From assembly GCF_001263205.1 (NCBI RefSeq), contig NZ_CP012333.1, positions 4,937,001 through 5,001,000 of the forward strand: DNA of 64,000 bases. Reading direction: 5' to 3'. Below, piece by piece: positions 18,901 through 27,357 of the stretch (the first letter of the stretch is position 1; every line of letters starts with the position of its first letter). Under the pieces are notes generated by a model. That model was not told the DNA's origin, made no database searches, and saw nothing but the letters and a program-made list of their open reading frames with translations. The stretch comes from Labilithrix luteola (GTDB taxonomy: Bacteria > Myxococcota_A > Polyangia > Polyangiales > Polyangiaceae). A program made the position numbers and the translations under genes.

Positions 18901-21576
18901 GGGCTGACCGGCTTCACCGAAGCGACGACTCAGTTTGAGGCCAGCATGACGCTGGAAGGGATCTTTGACGGCGCGCAGTTGTCCGGCGACGTGCCGGTTG
19001 GACGTGTCGGTGACGTCGGCCTCGAGGATCAGCTCGGTCGGACCGTCGGCGAGTGGTCCCGTCTCGGCGTCCACGAGAAGTGCGCCGTCGGCGTCGAGCT
19101 GCCCTTCGCCGGTCATGGGGCGGAGCGTCTCGTCCGACGCGCGATCTTCCCAGTAGCTGTACTCCCGATCGAAGACGAGCCCGGCATCGGCGAAGGCACC
19201 GCCGTTCACGGCGATCTTGTTCTTGCGAATCGTCCAGTTCACGCGCGCGCCGCTCATCGGTGCGCCGAAGAGATAGCGGCCGGAGACGCGCGCCTTGATC
19301 TTCTCGGGTGAGGCCTCGTCCTGGGCGTCGACGTCGACCTTGAATTTGGGCGCTTCGAAGTCCGAGACGCGAATCATCTCGTCGGCGAGGAGCGTGTGCT
19401 GCTCGTCATCGAGCTCGAGGCGCACGCGATAGCGGCCCGTATGCCAGCTCTTGTCGGTGACGACCTCGCGGTTCACCCAGCCGCGCGCGTTCGTCTGCAC
19501 GACTTCGTCGAGCGTGTTCGTGTCGGTGGGGTCGACGACGCGCAGGCGCACCTTCGTGTTCGGCGCGGCCTTGATGGCGGCGTTCTCCTGTTTGCGCACG
19601 AAGGCTTTGACGAGCACCTTCGAGCCAGGGCGGTAGACGCCGCGATCGGTGACGAGCATGCCGACCAGATCACTTGCGCTCGCGCCTCGAGCGTCGCCCA
19701 CGGGCGCCAGATCGGAGAAGAGGGCCGACGCGTTGATCGAACCACTTCCCGACAGCGGCATCATGAGCTGGGCTTCGCCCGCGACGATGGCCACGACCGT
19801 TTCGTCCGAGTGGCCGTCGGCGACGGGGGCCGCGAGGACCGCCATGCCGGTCGCGTCGGTCGTCGTCGTAGCGTCGCCAATCGACACCTTGGCATCGGGC
19901 ATCGGCGTGCCGCTCGCGAGACCGAAGACCTGAACGACGGCCTTGGCGCCCGCCTGATGCACGTGCGCTCCGATGGCGTTCGGGCCCGCAGGGAAAAGAA
20001 TGGCAATCGAAGGCTGGCTCGCGTCGCTCCCGACGGGGAACTTGCTCGGCGCGGCGTCGGGGACGGCTTTCACGACGTTCACCTTCGCCACGTAGGCGCG
20101 CCCGCGTTCGAGCTTTCCCGCGAGGTCGAGGTTCGTGTCGACGTTCTCGTCGCGTTTCTGGGTCGGCGTGAACGGCACGACGATGGATTCGCCCTCGGGC
20201 GTGGCCTGCGCGTGCGCATCGGCGAGCGCCTTGGAGAAGGCTTTGGCATCGCCCTTCGGCAGCGCCCACAGCCGGAGCTCGCCCTTCTCCACGTTGCGCG
20301 TGGTCACGGTGAACGCCTTGACCGACTCTTCGTCGAGCAGGCTCACGCCCTCGCTCATCGTGGCGCTGGCCGAGAGCGGCCTCGTCTTGAACGTGAAGTC
20401 GAGGGGCGCGACGGTTCCACCGTACTGGTCGAGCATCGCATCCACGTGCACCGAGTACGTCGTCGACGGCGCGAAGCTGCCGGAGATGGAGAGCTCTTCG
20501 TAGCCGCTGACGTAGAGGTTCTTCGGCGCGGGCGTGACGTGGACGAACTTCTTGCCTGCATCCCAGGGAAGGCCGAGCGCGTTCGAATACTTCACGCGCA
20601 CGTTCGAGGTGTGCGGGAGCTTGATGACCTTGTCGCCTTCGAGCTCGCACTCGGACTTGTCACGACACAGGAGCTCCGCGAACTTGGTGGGCTCGATGAT
20701 CGTGAAGCTGTTCGCGATCGCTTTGTCGGCGTCGTCGTTCTCGGCCTTGGCGACGACCTCGATCTTGGTCCCCGGAGCCTTTGCCGCCATCGGCTTCATG
20801 ACCACGACGAAGCGCGGGTCGACCTTCTCGCCTTCGAACGTAGTCGACGTTGAGCGTCGGATGCTCGCGGGGATCTTGTTGCCCTTGTCGTCGTGCATTT
20901 CGACGAGCTTCTGGGCGAGGGCCAGGTCGACCGCCTGGTCGTAGACGACGGTGACCTCCTGCGAGCCACCGAGCATGCCCGTGCCTCGCGGCGTCACGAT
21001 GATGGGGCGCGCCTCGCCCTTCTTGGGGATGTAGTGGATGGTCTTTCCGGCGATTTCGATCGCAGGCGTGGCCTTGAACGTGGCCTTGAGCGCCTGGAGC
21101 GTGCGTCCCGACGGACCTTTCAGGGCAGGCAGCTCGACGGTGTACTCGACGTCGGGATCGAACGGGGCGTCCGCACGGAATTCGACCGCCGAGCCGTGCT
21201 CCCAGACCGTCTTGCCCTTGACGGCCGGCGAGATGACGACGTTCGGGGCCTTCTTCCCGTTCGTTTCGATCACGTCGTCGCTGAAGTACAGACGCAGGGT
21301 CTGCCCTTCGACCTCGAAGTGGTTCTTCGCGTCGAACGTGGGCGACGACACGCGGATGTTCTCGTCGCTCAACGTCGCGCGCGACAGTGTGTCGGGCAGC
21401 GGCGCGCGATCGGTCCAACCCTCGTCAGGGGGAGGGAAGGTGAGGGGACCCTGATTCCCGGCTTCCAGGCCGAGGGGGGGAGCCTCGTGACGGCGGCAGG
21501 CTTGCCCCAGAACGACCACACCGACCAACCCAGCCAGCGTGACCGACGCGCGCAGATTCATCATCCCTCTCTTCAT
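15919..21576 (-). CDS. Bacterial alpha-2-macroglobulin with intact thioester motif (YfhM/ECAM-like)
   Basis: About 1885 residues. The signal peptide ends at VVLGQAC, an imperfect lipobox, so a lipid anchor is likely but not certain. Starts at 21576, 21564 and 21561 are all in frame; GAGAGGG lies just before the last two. Macroglobulin-type beta domains run through the N-terminal 1200 residues. The bait region and alpha-2-macroglobulin body follow, with the thioester motif in YPHGCVEQTTS (Cys about 1411), then the all-helical thioester domain and receptor-binding-like C-terminus. Such proteins are thought to trap proteases entering the periplasm while PBP1C repairs the wall; the overlap with pbpC supports that pairing. 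The frame continues open upstream to 22023, antisense to nothing sensible. Confidence 0.93.
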   Translation of the reverse strand: MKRGMMNLRASVTLAGLVGVVVLGQACRRHEAPPLGLEAGNQGPLTFPPPDEGWTDRAPLPDTLSRATLSDENIRVSSPTFDAKNHFEVEGQTLRLYFSDDVIETNGKKAPNVVISPAVKGKTVWEHGSAVEFRADAPFDPDVEYTVELPALKGPSGRTLQALKATFKATPAIEIAGKTIHYIPKKGEARPIIVTPRGTGMLGGSQEVTVVYDQAVDLALAQKLVEMHDDKGNKIPASIRRSTSTTFEGEKVDPRFVVVMKPMAAKAPGTKIEVVAKAENDDADKAIANSFTIIEPTKFAELLCRDKSECELEGDKVIKLPHTSNVRVKYSNALGLPWDAGKKFVHVTPAPKNLYVSGYEELSISGSFAPSTTYSVHVDAMLDQYGGTVAPLDFTFKTRPLSASATMSEGVSLLDEESVKAFTVTTRNVEKGELRLWALPKGDAKAFSKALADAHAQATPEGESIVVPFTPTQKRDENVDTNLDLAGKLERGRAYVAKVNVVKAVPDAAPSKFPVGSDASQPSIAILFPAGPNAIGAHVHQAGAKAVVQVFGLASGTPMPDAKVSIGDATTTTDATGMAVLAAPVADGHSDETVVAIVAGEAQLMMPLSGSGSINASALFSDLAPVGDARGASASDLVGMLVTDRGVYRPGSKVLVKAFVRKQENAAIKAAPNTKVRLRVVDPTDTNTLDEVVQTNARGWVNREVVTDKSWHTGRYRVRLELDDEQHTLLADEMIRVSDFEAPKFKVDVDAQDEASPEKIKARVSGRYLFGAPMSGARVNWTIRKNKIAVNGGAFADAGLVFDREYSYWEDRASDETLRPMTGEGQLDADGALLVDAETGPLADGPTELILEADVTDTSNRHVAGQLRAVKDPFQRHAGLKLSRRFGEAGQPLRVDLGVVDRSGAAVAGSKVVARIERLTWTRTAEKAESGAIVERWQNVATTVGQCDVVSAKTAASCELPVVKGGSYRVTANVDDRDDSSVSFWAYGNWGGSERDAVPSSGKKVPLVLDKAKYKAGETAKLLAQSPYEKATALLTVEQGGILHQESKVVTGPSVTFDIPVTPANAPWMNAAVTLLPIGTTDADYRVGAVRVPVGAEEAKLEVKVSSAKKQYEVRDDAELTIEVSKGGVPVKNADVTLAVVDEGVLRMTSFHAKDPVTALRQGRGLDFRITDSRAALLKRRERAHVAGGGDGTGEDALDTRKNFVETAAWLPDLTTDDKGRVVTKVKLPDNLTEFRMMAVVVDDTGRGGSAESSFVVSKPLLLDPVMPRFALRGDTFEAAAMVHNNTDAAASAKVTVAGQVRDVTVPPHGHQRVSVPMNADKRGTRTMRFALEVGGVMKDNVEVPLRIDEPGIDEHPQLSGVFGEKQEVHLEIPGDATYDDDAALSIKTGSALYPELGQRLAFLLDYPHGCVEQTTSSTLPLLAARTLLPWTGATPMEDAELRKRIEVGITRLSTMQTAGGGLSYWPGGGEPNVYGTAYAMRALLRAKEIGIEKPKLVERTTKFLTEALVSENNEIRLSIAEVLAQAKALPEDSADSLFDMRDKVDPFGLASLALALSSLPKQDDRVKELLDMLEASFDEKGLSKRKHDERDWYYWGSNDRDRAQAVIALSKLRKDSKLLPVLAAHLSRGLESWTTQSTAWSLLALADFVGTRSPNGGVDVDVKLEGRLVDTYRRLGGDNKEVRIPLKDLAGKKVTLLLKGSASTASAFTIEAKYKRPLGAGGTRLARHAKSGVGIHRAYSDAKGNIVDLANVKAGDIVRVALRIELPEMDSYRRGYVAITDRLPAGLEAIDPDLSTTAFVPDLSKRHPFYDGLSSYGAPASHVDLRDDKVQLYFDRVYGDHPLYATYLTRATTPGKFTLPPAAGEMMYEPDSTGYSDAGSVNVK

Positions 21577-21664
21577 GAGCGGCCGCGAGGGTCGCCCGAT
21601 CGGGGCCCCTGCTGCAACGATTGCCGCCGGAGAACGCCCGCGAAGGGTGGGACGATTCCCGCCT

Positions 21665-22015
21665 CTAAATATTCGGTCGAGCTTCGAGCCGGATGGCGCG
21701 TTCGGGGCAGACGACCACGCAAAGCCCGCAGGCCCGGCACGCGTCGGCCCGCGGCGTGTACGCGGTGAGACGCCCGTGCACGCGGCTCTTGATCTTGGCG
21801 AGGAACCCGAGCTTCGCGAAGTCGTGGTCGTCCATGCGGCGCACTTCGAAGACGTCTTGCGGACACACGTCGATGCAGTCGCGTTTTCCCTCGCAGCGCG
21901 CGCGATCGACGATGGGAAGGAACTCGCGCGGCTCGGCGCGGCACTCTTCGCCGGGGCGCGCGGGATCCTTGGCGGCACGCCGTGCTTTTTCTGTGTCGCG
22001 GACGGGCTTGGGCAT
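21665..22015 (-). CDS. Two-cluster ferredoxin (4Fe-4S dicluster)
   Basis: 116 residues. The first cluster region is ARCEGKRDCIDVCPQDVFEV (Cx5Cx3CP), the second is CRACGLCVVVCPERAI (complete CxxCxxCxxxCP). The two clusters are separated by a 40-residue insertion, as in the dicluster 'ferredoxin family protein' group. The N-terminal 30 residues are charged and without a signal, so it is cytoplasmic. No redox partner is encoded next to it. Its start is 164 bases from the divergent start of the duplicated lipoprotein. Confidence 0.87.
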   Translation of the reverse strand: MPKPVRDTEKARRAAKDPARPGEECRAEPREFLPIVDRARCEGKRDCIDVCPQDVFEVRRMDDHDFAKLGFLAKIKSRVHGRLTAYTPRADACRACGLCVVVCPERAIRLEARPNI

Positions 22016-22178
22016 GGACGCATCGGATGCCCGAACGCCCTGAAATGCGTGGACCTTTACATTTCGTTACGTGTCGTTCGGCGTGGGCCGAGGCAGGCGG
22101 GCCGATCGGTGCGCGGGGATTTCAGACTTGTAGAAGGCCATTCGGATTCGAAACGATGGGCTCTGCTGGAGGGGGTTC

Positions 22179-25100
22179 ATGCCGGATGTGCGTGTGCGGG
22201 TTCGTCCGTTCCTGATGCTCGTTTCGCTCGGTGCGCTCGTCGCCTGCACCACATCGAGCCTTCCTTCGGACGACCCGGGAAGCTGGGAAGGTTCGACGGT
22301 CGTTCGGGAGCTAGAGGGCGCTCGTGGCATTCCGCATCAGGACGTTTCGAACGGATCAGCGGCCACGGCCGGCGGCGAGATTCGGGCAGCCACCGTGGGT
22401 CTGACCTTGGCTCCCGGCACGGTACAGAACGGCTTCACCGGCGACCTCGTCACCTGGAAAGACACCGCCGCGCAGACTCGCACGGCGTTTCTCGTCGCTC
22501 CCGGCCCCGACGCGGCGGGCGCGTACGGGGGTTACCTTCGCTCCTTCACCTATGGCACGGGCGCTGCCGCGCGGAGCATCGGTCCGAGCTCCGGCGAGAT
22601 TGGTTTCGGTCTCGTCTACGCGCAGCGCTCGAGCGACTACGACACGATCTCTTCGAGGTACGTGCAAAGCACGCGAACAGTCACGAGCCTCGGTTCGAAC
22701 CACGCCGTCATCCAGTACGTCTTCCCCGTCTTGAAGACCTCGTCGGGGTCGATCACGCCGGTCAAGGCCACGGTCCAGTGGACGTTCGTGGCGGGCCGCG
22801 ACCATCCGCTCTTCGACATCACCTACGACTCGACCTCGGCAGGTGTGGACGTCGTCGAGCTCGACACGAAGACGCCTTACGGTGGTCTCGAGTTCACCGG
22901 CACGTCGGGCACGACGGTCGACGGCATCGGTTGGGGAGACCAACGCAAATTCGTCACCACGTCGTCGCCGGTCACGTTGCAGTCGACCTGGGATTACACC
23001 GCCACGAACCTCGTGCCGTACGTGCACGCATGGAACGATGCGAAGAATGCCGAGATGGGGCTCGTGCAGAGCGAGCGCACGGCACGTCACGATGCGGGCT
23101 ACGGCTGGTTCTACGGCAACTGGGGGCACACGAGCGCGAACCGTGTGGTCGACGGCGGAACGCCTGCGGGGCAGGTGATGCCTGCGAATTGGAACTGGCC
23201 CTTCTTGCTCCACCAGTACGACCTGCCCGACACCACGAAGAAGCGCATGGGCTGGGGCATGAACTACGGCGCGGTCGGCAAGACCTCGGCGTGGAAGTAC
23301 GGCTACACGGGCACGTACGGCGGCTGGCCGTACGAGAGCTACGGCGTGTTCTTGGTGCTCGGCCCGAAGGCGTCGGTCGCCGCGCAGATCGCGCAGAGCG
23401 AGAGCTTGACCGGCGCCACCCTCACGGCGTCACGAGGCACGGTGGTGACGAGCGGTCCCGGCGGCGCGGGCCGAACCGATTCGGTCGCGTATTCGCCCGC
23501 CGGTTACGATCCGCTCTACGCGACGTTCGACGTGCAGACGGAAGCGAGCTCCGGGGCGGTGGTGATGACGTTCGATCCGAAGTCGACGTCGATCACGAAT
23601 CCGGTCTTTCGCATCGTCGGCTATCCACTCGCGAACGATCCGACGGGGGTGAGACTCGGGACGACGTCCCTCGTGCAGGGCACCGATTACGAAGTCTCGC
23701 GCGATGGCACGGCGCTCTGGTTCATTCTGAAGAAGACCGTGACGGGCGTGGTCACGCTCGGGATGAACGAAGTCGCCTCGCCGCCTCCCGTCGCCTGGCC
23801 CGGCGTCGCGATCGACGGCGCTCAGAACGTGGGCGGCTACCTCAGCGACGTCTATCGCTGGCGCGACAGCCAGAACAAGGAGCGCAGCGCAGCGCTGGTT
23901 CGCAACGACGCGGTCGATCCCGCGGGCCTCTACGGCGGTTACATCCGGCGCTTCACGTACGTGAAGAGCGACGGCACGACCCTCACGGCAGTGGGCGGCC
24001 ACAAGCCCGAGCACCCGGGCTTCGGCTACACGCTCCATCACCAAAACGGCGGTCAGGATCGCGACACGCTCTCGAGCCGTCGTGCGCCAGGCACGTATCG
24101 TCAGGTGTTCGTAGGCACGCACCACGCGATGCACGAGTACTCGTGGAACGTTCTCCGCACGCAGGGCGAGCCACCTTCCTACCCTCAGCAAGACAAGCCC
24201 ATCAAGATCGTCATCCGCTGGCTCTTCTCGACGGCGCAAGACGCCGTCACGTGGGCGCACACGATCGACACGAGCGGAATGGGACCGAACGGCTTCTTCG
24301 GCGACGACCGATCACCGGCCGGCGAGCTCGCCTTCGACGGTGTCGACGGCCCTGCGTCGGGTGTGGGGTGGGGCGATCGCTATCGCTTCAAGACCACGTC
24401 GACGTCGCTGTCGTTCTCGTCGAACTGGGATTACGCGCAGACGAACCGCGTGCCCTACGTGCAGATGTGGAGCAATCCGCAGAATGCCGAGATGGGCGCG
24501 GCGCAGACCTGGGACTGGCAACACAAGGACGCCGGGCAGGGGTGGCTCTATCCGAACTGGGGCCACACCAGCGCGAACAGGCTGATCACGGCCGGCACGC
24601 CCACCTCGCAGACGATGCCCGTCGACTGGAACTGGACCTATCAGCTCAACCAGTTCGAGCTTCCCTTCGACCCGAACGGCAAGCGCATCGCGTGGAGCAC
24701 GCCGATGGGCTCGACGGGACAGACCTCGTACTCCGCCTACGGTGACGACAAAACGTCGAGCGGATATCCGTACACGCTCCGCACCGTCCGCGTGGTGCTG
24801 GGCGCGAAGGGCGTGACCAGCGCCGAGGTCGATCAGGTCGCGCGTTCGCTCGACGTCGTTCTCAGCGCTGTCGAGGGCACGGTGGTCACGAGCGGTCCCA
24901 AGGGATTCGGCGGCGCCGCGCTCGTGAACGAGTCCTTCGCTCCGGCGGGATGGGATCACGTCTACGGCGTCTTCGAGCTCGTGGCATCGTCGGCGAGTGC
25001 GGTGCGCTTCACGATGAGCACGAATGATCAGGATCTCGTGCGCCCCATGTTCCGCATCCGCAATTGGACGGCTGCGGTTCCGCAGGCGATGCGCCTTGGC

Positions 25101-25229
25101 ACGCAGACCCTCGGGAAGGACGTCGACTTCTTCCCCTCGGTGGTCACGAACGAGGGCCAGCGCGAGCTTTGGCTCACGCTCAATCGCACCGTGCATGGTC
25201 CGATCGAGCTCGCCATCGGCACGCCATGA
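22179..25229 (+). CDS. Internally duplicated exported lipoprotein (two ~470-residue modules), unknown function
   Basis: 1016 residues; ATG 22179 is preceded by a strong GGAGGGGG. The signal ends at GALVACTT (lipoprotein). After a short linker, two modules of about 470 residues follow. Matching landmarks: GAYGGYLRSFTY and GLYGGYIRRFTY; DGIGWGDQRKF and SGVGWGDRYRF; NLVPYVHAWNDAKNAEMG and NRVPYVQMWSNPQNAEMG; YGNWGHTSANRVVDGGTP and YPNWGHTSANRLITAGTP; GTVVTSGPGG and GTVVTSGPKG. Both modules end in a small beta domain. The content (many Trp, Gly and Tyr) suggests a beta-sandwich or carbohydrate-active fold, but no catalytic motif is recognisable. It stands alone, followed by several hairpins. Confidence 0.85.
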   Translation: MPDVRVRVRPFLMLVSLGALVACTTSSLPSDDPGSWEGSTVVRELEGARGIPHQDVSNGSAATAGGEIRAATVGLTLAPGTVQNGFTGDLVTWKDTAAQTRTAFLVAPGPDAAGAYGGYLRSFTYGTGAAARSIGPSSGEIGFGLVYAQRSSDYDTISSRYVQSTRTVTSLGSNHAVIQYVFPVLKTSSGSITPVKATVQWTFVAGRDHPLFDITYDSTSAGVDVVELDTKTPYGGLEFTGTSGTTVDGIGWGDQRKFVTTSSPVTLQSTWDYTATNLVPYVHAWNDAKNAEMGLVQSERTARHDAGYGWFYGNWGHTSANRVVDGGTPAGQVMPANWNWPFLLHQYDLPDTTKKRMGWGMNYGAVGKTSAWKYGYTGTYGGWPYESYGVFLVLGPKASVAAQIAQSESLTGATLTASRGTVVTSGPGGAGRTDSVAYSPAGYDPLYATFDVQTEASSGAVVMTFDPKSTSITNPVFRIVGYPLANDPTGVRLGTTSLVQGTDYEVSRDGTALWFILKKTVTGVVTLGMNEVASPPPVAWPGVAIDGAQNVGGYLSDVYRWRDSQNKERSAALVRNDAVDPAGLYGGYIRRFTYVKSDGTTLTAVGGHKPEHPGFGYTLHHQNGGQDRDTLSSRRAPGTYRQVFVGTHHAMHEYSWNVLRTQGEPPSYPQQDKPIKIVIRWLFSTAQDAVTWAHTIDTSGMGPNGFFGDDRSPAGELAFDGVDGPASGVGWGDRYRFKTTSTSLSFSSNWDYAQTNRVPYVQMWSNPQNAEMGAAQTWDWQHKDAGQGWLYPNWGHTSANRLITAGTPTSQTMPVDWNWTYQLNQFELPFDPNGKRIAWSTPMGSTGQTSYSAYGDDKTSSGYPYTLRTVRVVLGAKGVTSAEVDQVARSLDVVLSAVEGTVVTSGPKGFGGAALVNESFAPAGWDHVYGVFELVASSASAVRFTMSTNDQDLVRPMFRIRNWTAAVPQAMRLGTQTLGKDVDFFPSVVTNEGQRELWLTLNRTVHGPIELAIGTP

Positions 25230-25244
25230 ACCGGAGTGCACGGA

Positions 25245-25301
25245 GTCCAGCTTCGCTGGACGGAGTCCACGGAGGTCCAAGAGGACTCGGCGGAGGCCGA
25301 G
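25245..25301 (+). terminator. Hairpins downstream of the duplicated lipoprotein gene
   Basis: GTCCAGC (25245-25251), loop TTC, GCTGGAC (25255-25261); then CTCGGC (25286-25291), loop GGAG, GCCGAG (25296-25301). Both are perfect stems starting 16 bases after the stop codon, without a T-run. Confidence 0.5.
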
Positions 25302-25454
25302 CCGCATTGAACGTGATGCCGGAAGGCCGCAGCGAGCCCACGTCGATCCATGAGAGGCGATGTGAGCTCGCCAACGGCATGGCTGAAATCACGACGAATT
25401 CGTGATCGGCGGCAACGGATTGCGGACGGAACGTCCCTTGCTGGAGTGCTCTTC

Positions 25455-26465
25455 ATGAGCGCAGACACGGAAGGCAAGGCTCGTCCCTCGGCACCCGCAG
25501 CGCCTGCCTCGCCTGCCTCGCCTGCCTCGCCTGCCTCGCTTGCCTCCGTGCGCGGCGTGCCGAGTGTTCCGCGTCCTGGGATTCCTCGACCGACCGCGCG
25601 TGCCGAAAGGGCGGCACCGCCCGTCTCCACGCCGTCGCGCGCTCCTCTCTCGACTCCTCCGAGCGCTCCTCGCTCGTCGAGCATGCCGCCTCCGGTCTCG
25701 CGGCCGGTCCCGATCGCGCGCGATCGCGCCCCCACGCTCGATCTCGAAGACGAGGAGATGGTGGAAGAGCCTCCGCCCGCAGCCGTCACGAAACCGGCGC
25801 CGCCCGTCTCGAGTCGTCCGACCGTGCCTGCCGTGAAGCCGGCTCCTCCGCTCCCGGTGCCGGCGTTCGTACCGCCGCCCGTCTTCACGCCGCCGCCGCC
25901 CTCGTCGATTCCCGTGCCGATCGCGAGCGGGCCCGCGCCGATTCGCGCGCCGAGCGTGCCGCGCGCCCCGTCGCTGCTCGACCCGATGGATATGCTCTTC
26001 GAAGGAATGTACGAGCTGAACTTCGCGGAGACCGCATCGGACGCCGCAGGCGTGTGCGCCGAAGTCCTGGCCAGCGCCCTCTTCGCGCGGTCGGTGGTCG
26101 TGCATGCCCATGATCTCGGTCGTCGAGAGATCCGCGCGATCGGTGCGTCGGGTCAGACGAGCCCGGGACTTCTCGGTTCGTTCGAGTCGAGCGACGACGA
26201 CTTCCTTGGGTCGGCCGTCGTCTGCAACCTGCGGCCCGTGACGATGCGCTGGGACGGCGAGCTTCCGCGTCTGGCCCCGCGTCGCTTCCACGGCATGGGC
26301 GCACCGCGCACGGTGATCGCCGTACCAGCGATCGCGTGGGGACGCTGCGTGGCGATCATCGAGATCGTCGATCCCGACGAGCGCTACATGGCGCGCGTTG
26401 CCGACGCCGCTGCGTACGTGGCCGAGCGATTCGCTCAGTTCCTTTCGCATCGCGCCGCGGCCTGA
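25455..26465 (+). CDS. Pro-rich protein with C-terminal GAF-like domain
   Basis: 336 residues from ATG 25455 (MSADTEGK); the frame opens upstream at 25350, but that part is unconvincing. Residues 1-175 are low-complexity Pro/Ala/Ser, including an ASP triplet repeat from a 9-bp DNA repeat, and a short acidic patch LDLEDEEMVEE. Residues 180-330 look like a GAF sensor domain (MDMLFEGMYELNFAETASDAAG, then AIIEIVDPDERY, then VADAAAYVAERFAQFL). The family binds small ligands or mediates signalling. Many Polyangial regulators share this disordered-linker-plus-GAF form, with no output domain visible here. Function unknown. Confidence 0.75.
   Translation: MSADTEGKARPSAPAAPASPASPASPASLASVRGVPSVPRPGIPRPTARAERAAPPVSTPSRAPLSTPPSAPRSSSMPPPVSRPVPIARDRAPTLDLEDEEMVEEPPPAAVTKPAPPVSSRPTVPAVKPAPPLPVPAFVPPPVFTPPPPSSIPVPIASGPAPIRAPSVPRAPSLLDPMDMLFEGMYELNFAETASDAAGVCAEVLASALFARSVVVHAHDLGRREIRAIGASGQTSPGLLGSFESSDDDFLGSAVVCNLRPVTMRWDGELPRLAPRRFHGMGAPRTVIAVPAIAWGRCVAIIEIVDPDERYMARVADAAAYVAERFAQFLSHRAAA
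25500..25546 (+). repeat. Short tandem repeat, 9-bp unit, about five copies
   Basis: Units of GCCTGCCTC repeat about five times (the last as GCTTGCCTC), encoding Ala-Ser-Pro triplets in the disordered N-terminus of the GAF-like protein. Such a repeat can change copy number without a frameshift. Confidence 0.85.
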
Positions 26466-26544
26466 CGAGCACTGCGCACGGAAGCTCGAAGTACGACCCG
26501 CGCCGCAGTAGGCGGGGGCATGTCGACTGCACCATCGACCCTCG

Positions 26545-27255
26545 ATGGCGCGAGCTACGGATGCGCTTCGAGCTTTGCTCGCTTTTACGTTCATGGCGTC
26601 TTGCGTTGCTGGAACAGCGCGCGAAGCGATGGCCGATGCGAACGATGGCAAGCCCGAGCAGACGAGTCCGCCACGACGTGACGAACCACGTCGTTGGTTC
26701 ACGATCACGATCAATCCACTCGCCATTGCGTGCGCGCGCTACGGCGGCAACATCGAGTTCGTGCCGCTGCGCCATCACGCCTTCATCGCGAGCGGCTACT
26801 TGCAGACGTTTCCGGTCGCTCTGATTCGCGACATCACCGCGCGCCCGGAGCTCGCCGACAACACGCCGACGGCCTTCGGCGGAGAGCTCGGCTACCGTTT
26901 TTACTCGGGCAGTAGCGGCGCCGACGGCTTCTTCATCGGCCCTTCGTTCGTCATGATGCCGCTCGCCTATCTGCGTCTCCAACCGAACGCACTCTCACGC
27001 GTCGCGACGCAGCGGTCGGTCGAGGGGATCGAGCGCGCGCTGGAAGGCTCGGTGGAGGCCGTGCCCTACCAGACCTTCGGTGCGGCACTCGACATCGGCG
27101 GCCAGATGGTGACGAGCTCCGGCTTCACCATCGGAGGTGGCATCGGCATTACCTATCTCTCGTACACCCTCCCGTCCGATGCCGCTCGCCTGCCGCTCGA
27201 CTTCACGCCACACATCGTCCCGCGTGTCCTCTTCTCGACGGGCTGGTCGTTCTGA
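26545..27255 (+). CDS. Outer-membrane beta-barrel-like exported protein
   Basis: 236 residues. Signal peptide (LLAFTFMASCVAGTA). The mature part has alternating beta strands ending in an aromatic residue (VLFSTGWSF at the C-terminus), the usual mark of outer-membrane barrels. Segments such as FIASGYLQTFPVAL, GGELGYRFYSG and GGGIGITYLSYTL read as transmembrane strands. No named family. Possibly a small porin or structural protein. Confidence 0.68.
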   Translation: MARATDALRALLAFTFMASCVAGTAREAMADANDGKPEQTSPPRRDEPRRWFTITINPLAIACARYGGNIEFVPLRHHAFIASGYLQTFPVALIRDITARPELADNTPTAFGGELGYRFYSGSSGADGFFIGPSFVMMPLAYLRLQPNALSRVATQRSVEGIERALEGSVEAVPYQTFGAALDIGGQMVTSSGFTIGGGIGITYLSYTLPSDAARLPLDFTPHIVPRVLFSTGWSF

Positions 27256-27357
27256 TCAGAGCGGGACCGTTCGCGGTCGATGAATCGGATCGGCGCGTGA
27301 GCGACGAGGCCCGAAATTCACGGTCCGCGCAAGGGTCGCGGCGGTAGGATGGCCGCC

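Noticed and set aside
17350..19311. 653-codon plus frame inside the macroglobulin gene
   Set aside because: Opposite strand carries the thioester motif and consistent beta domains; this frame has no recognisable protein features.
19396..20853. 485-codon plus frame inside the macroglobulin gene
   Set aside because: Rich in Arg/His/Val with no domains; antisense shadow.
21539..24745. 1068-codon plus frame overlapping the duplicated lipoprotein
   Set aside because: It is the wrong frame of that gene: the real frame has a signal peptide, a strong ribosome site and the internal repeat.
25389..26726. 445-codon minus frame over the GAF-like gene
   Set aside because: Arg/His-rich shadow with no signal or domain.
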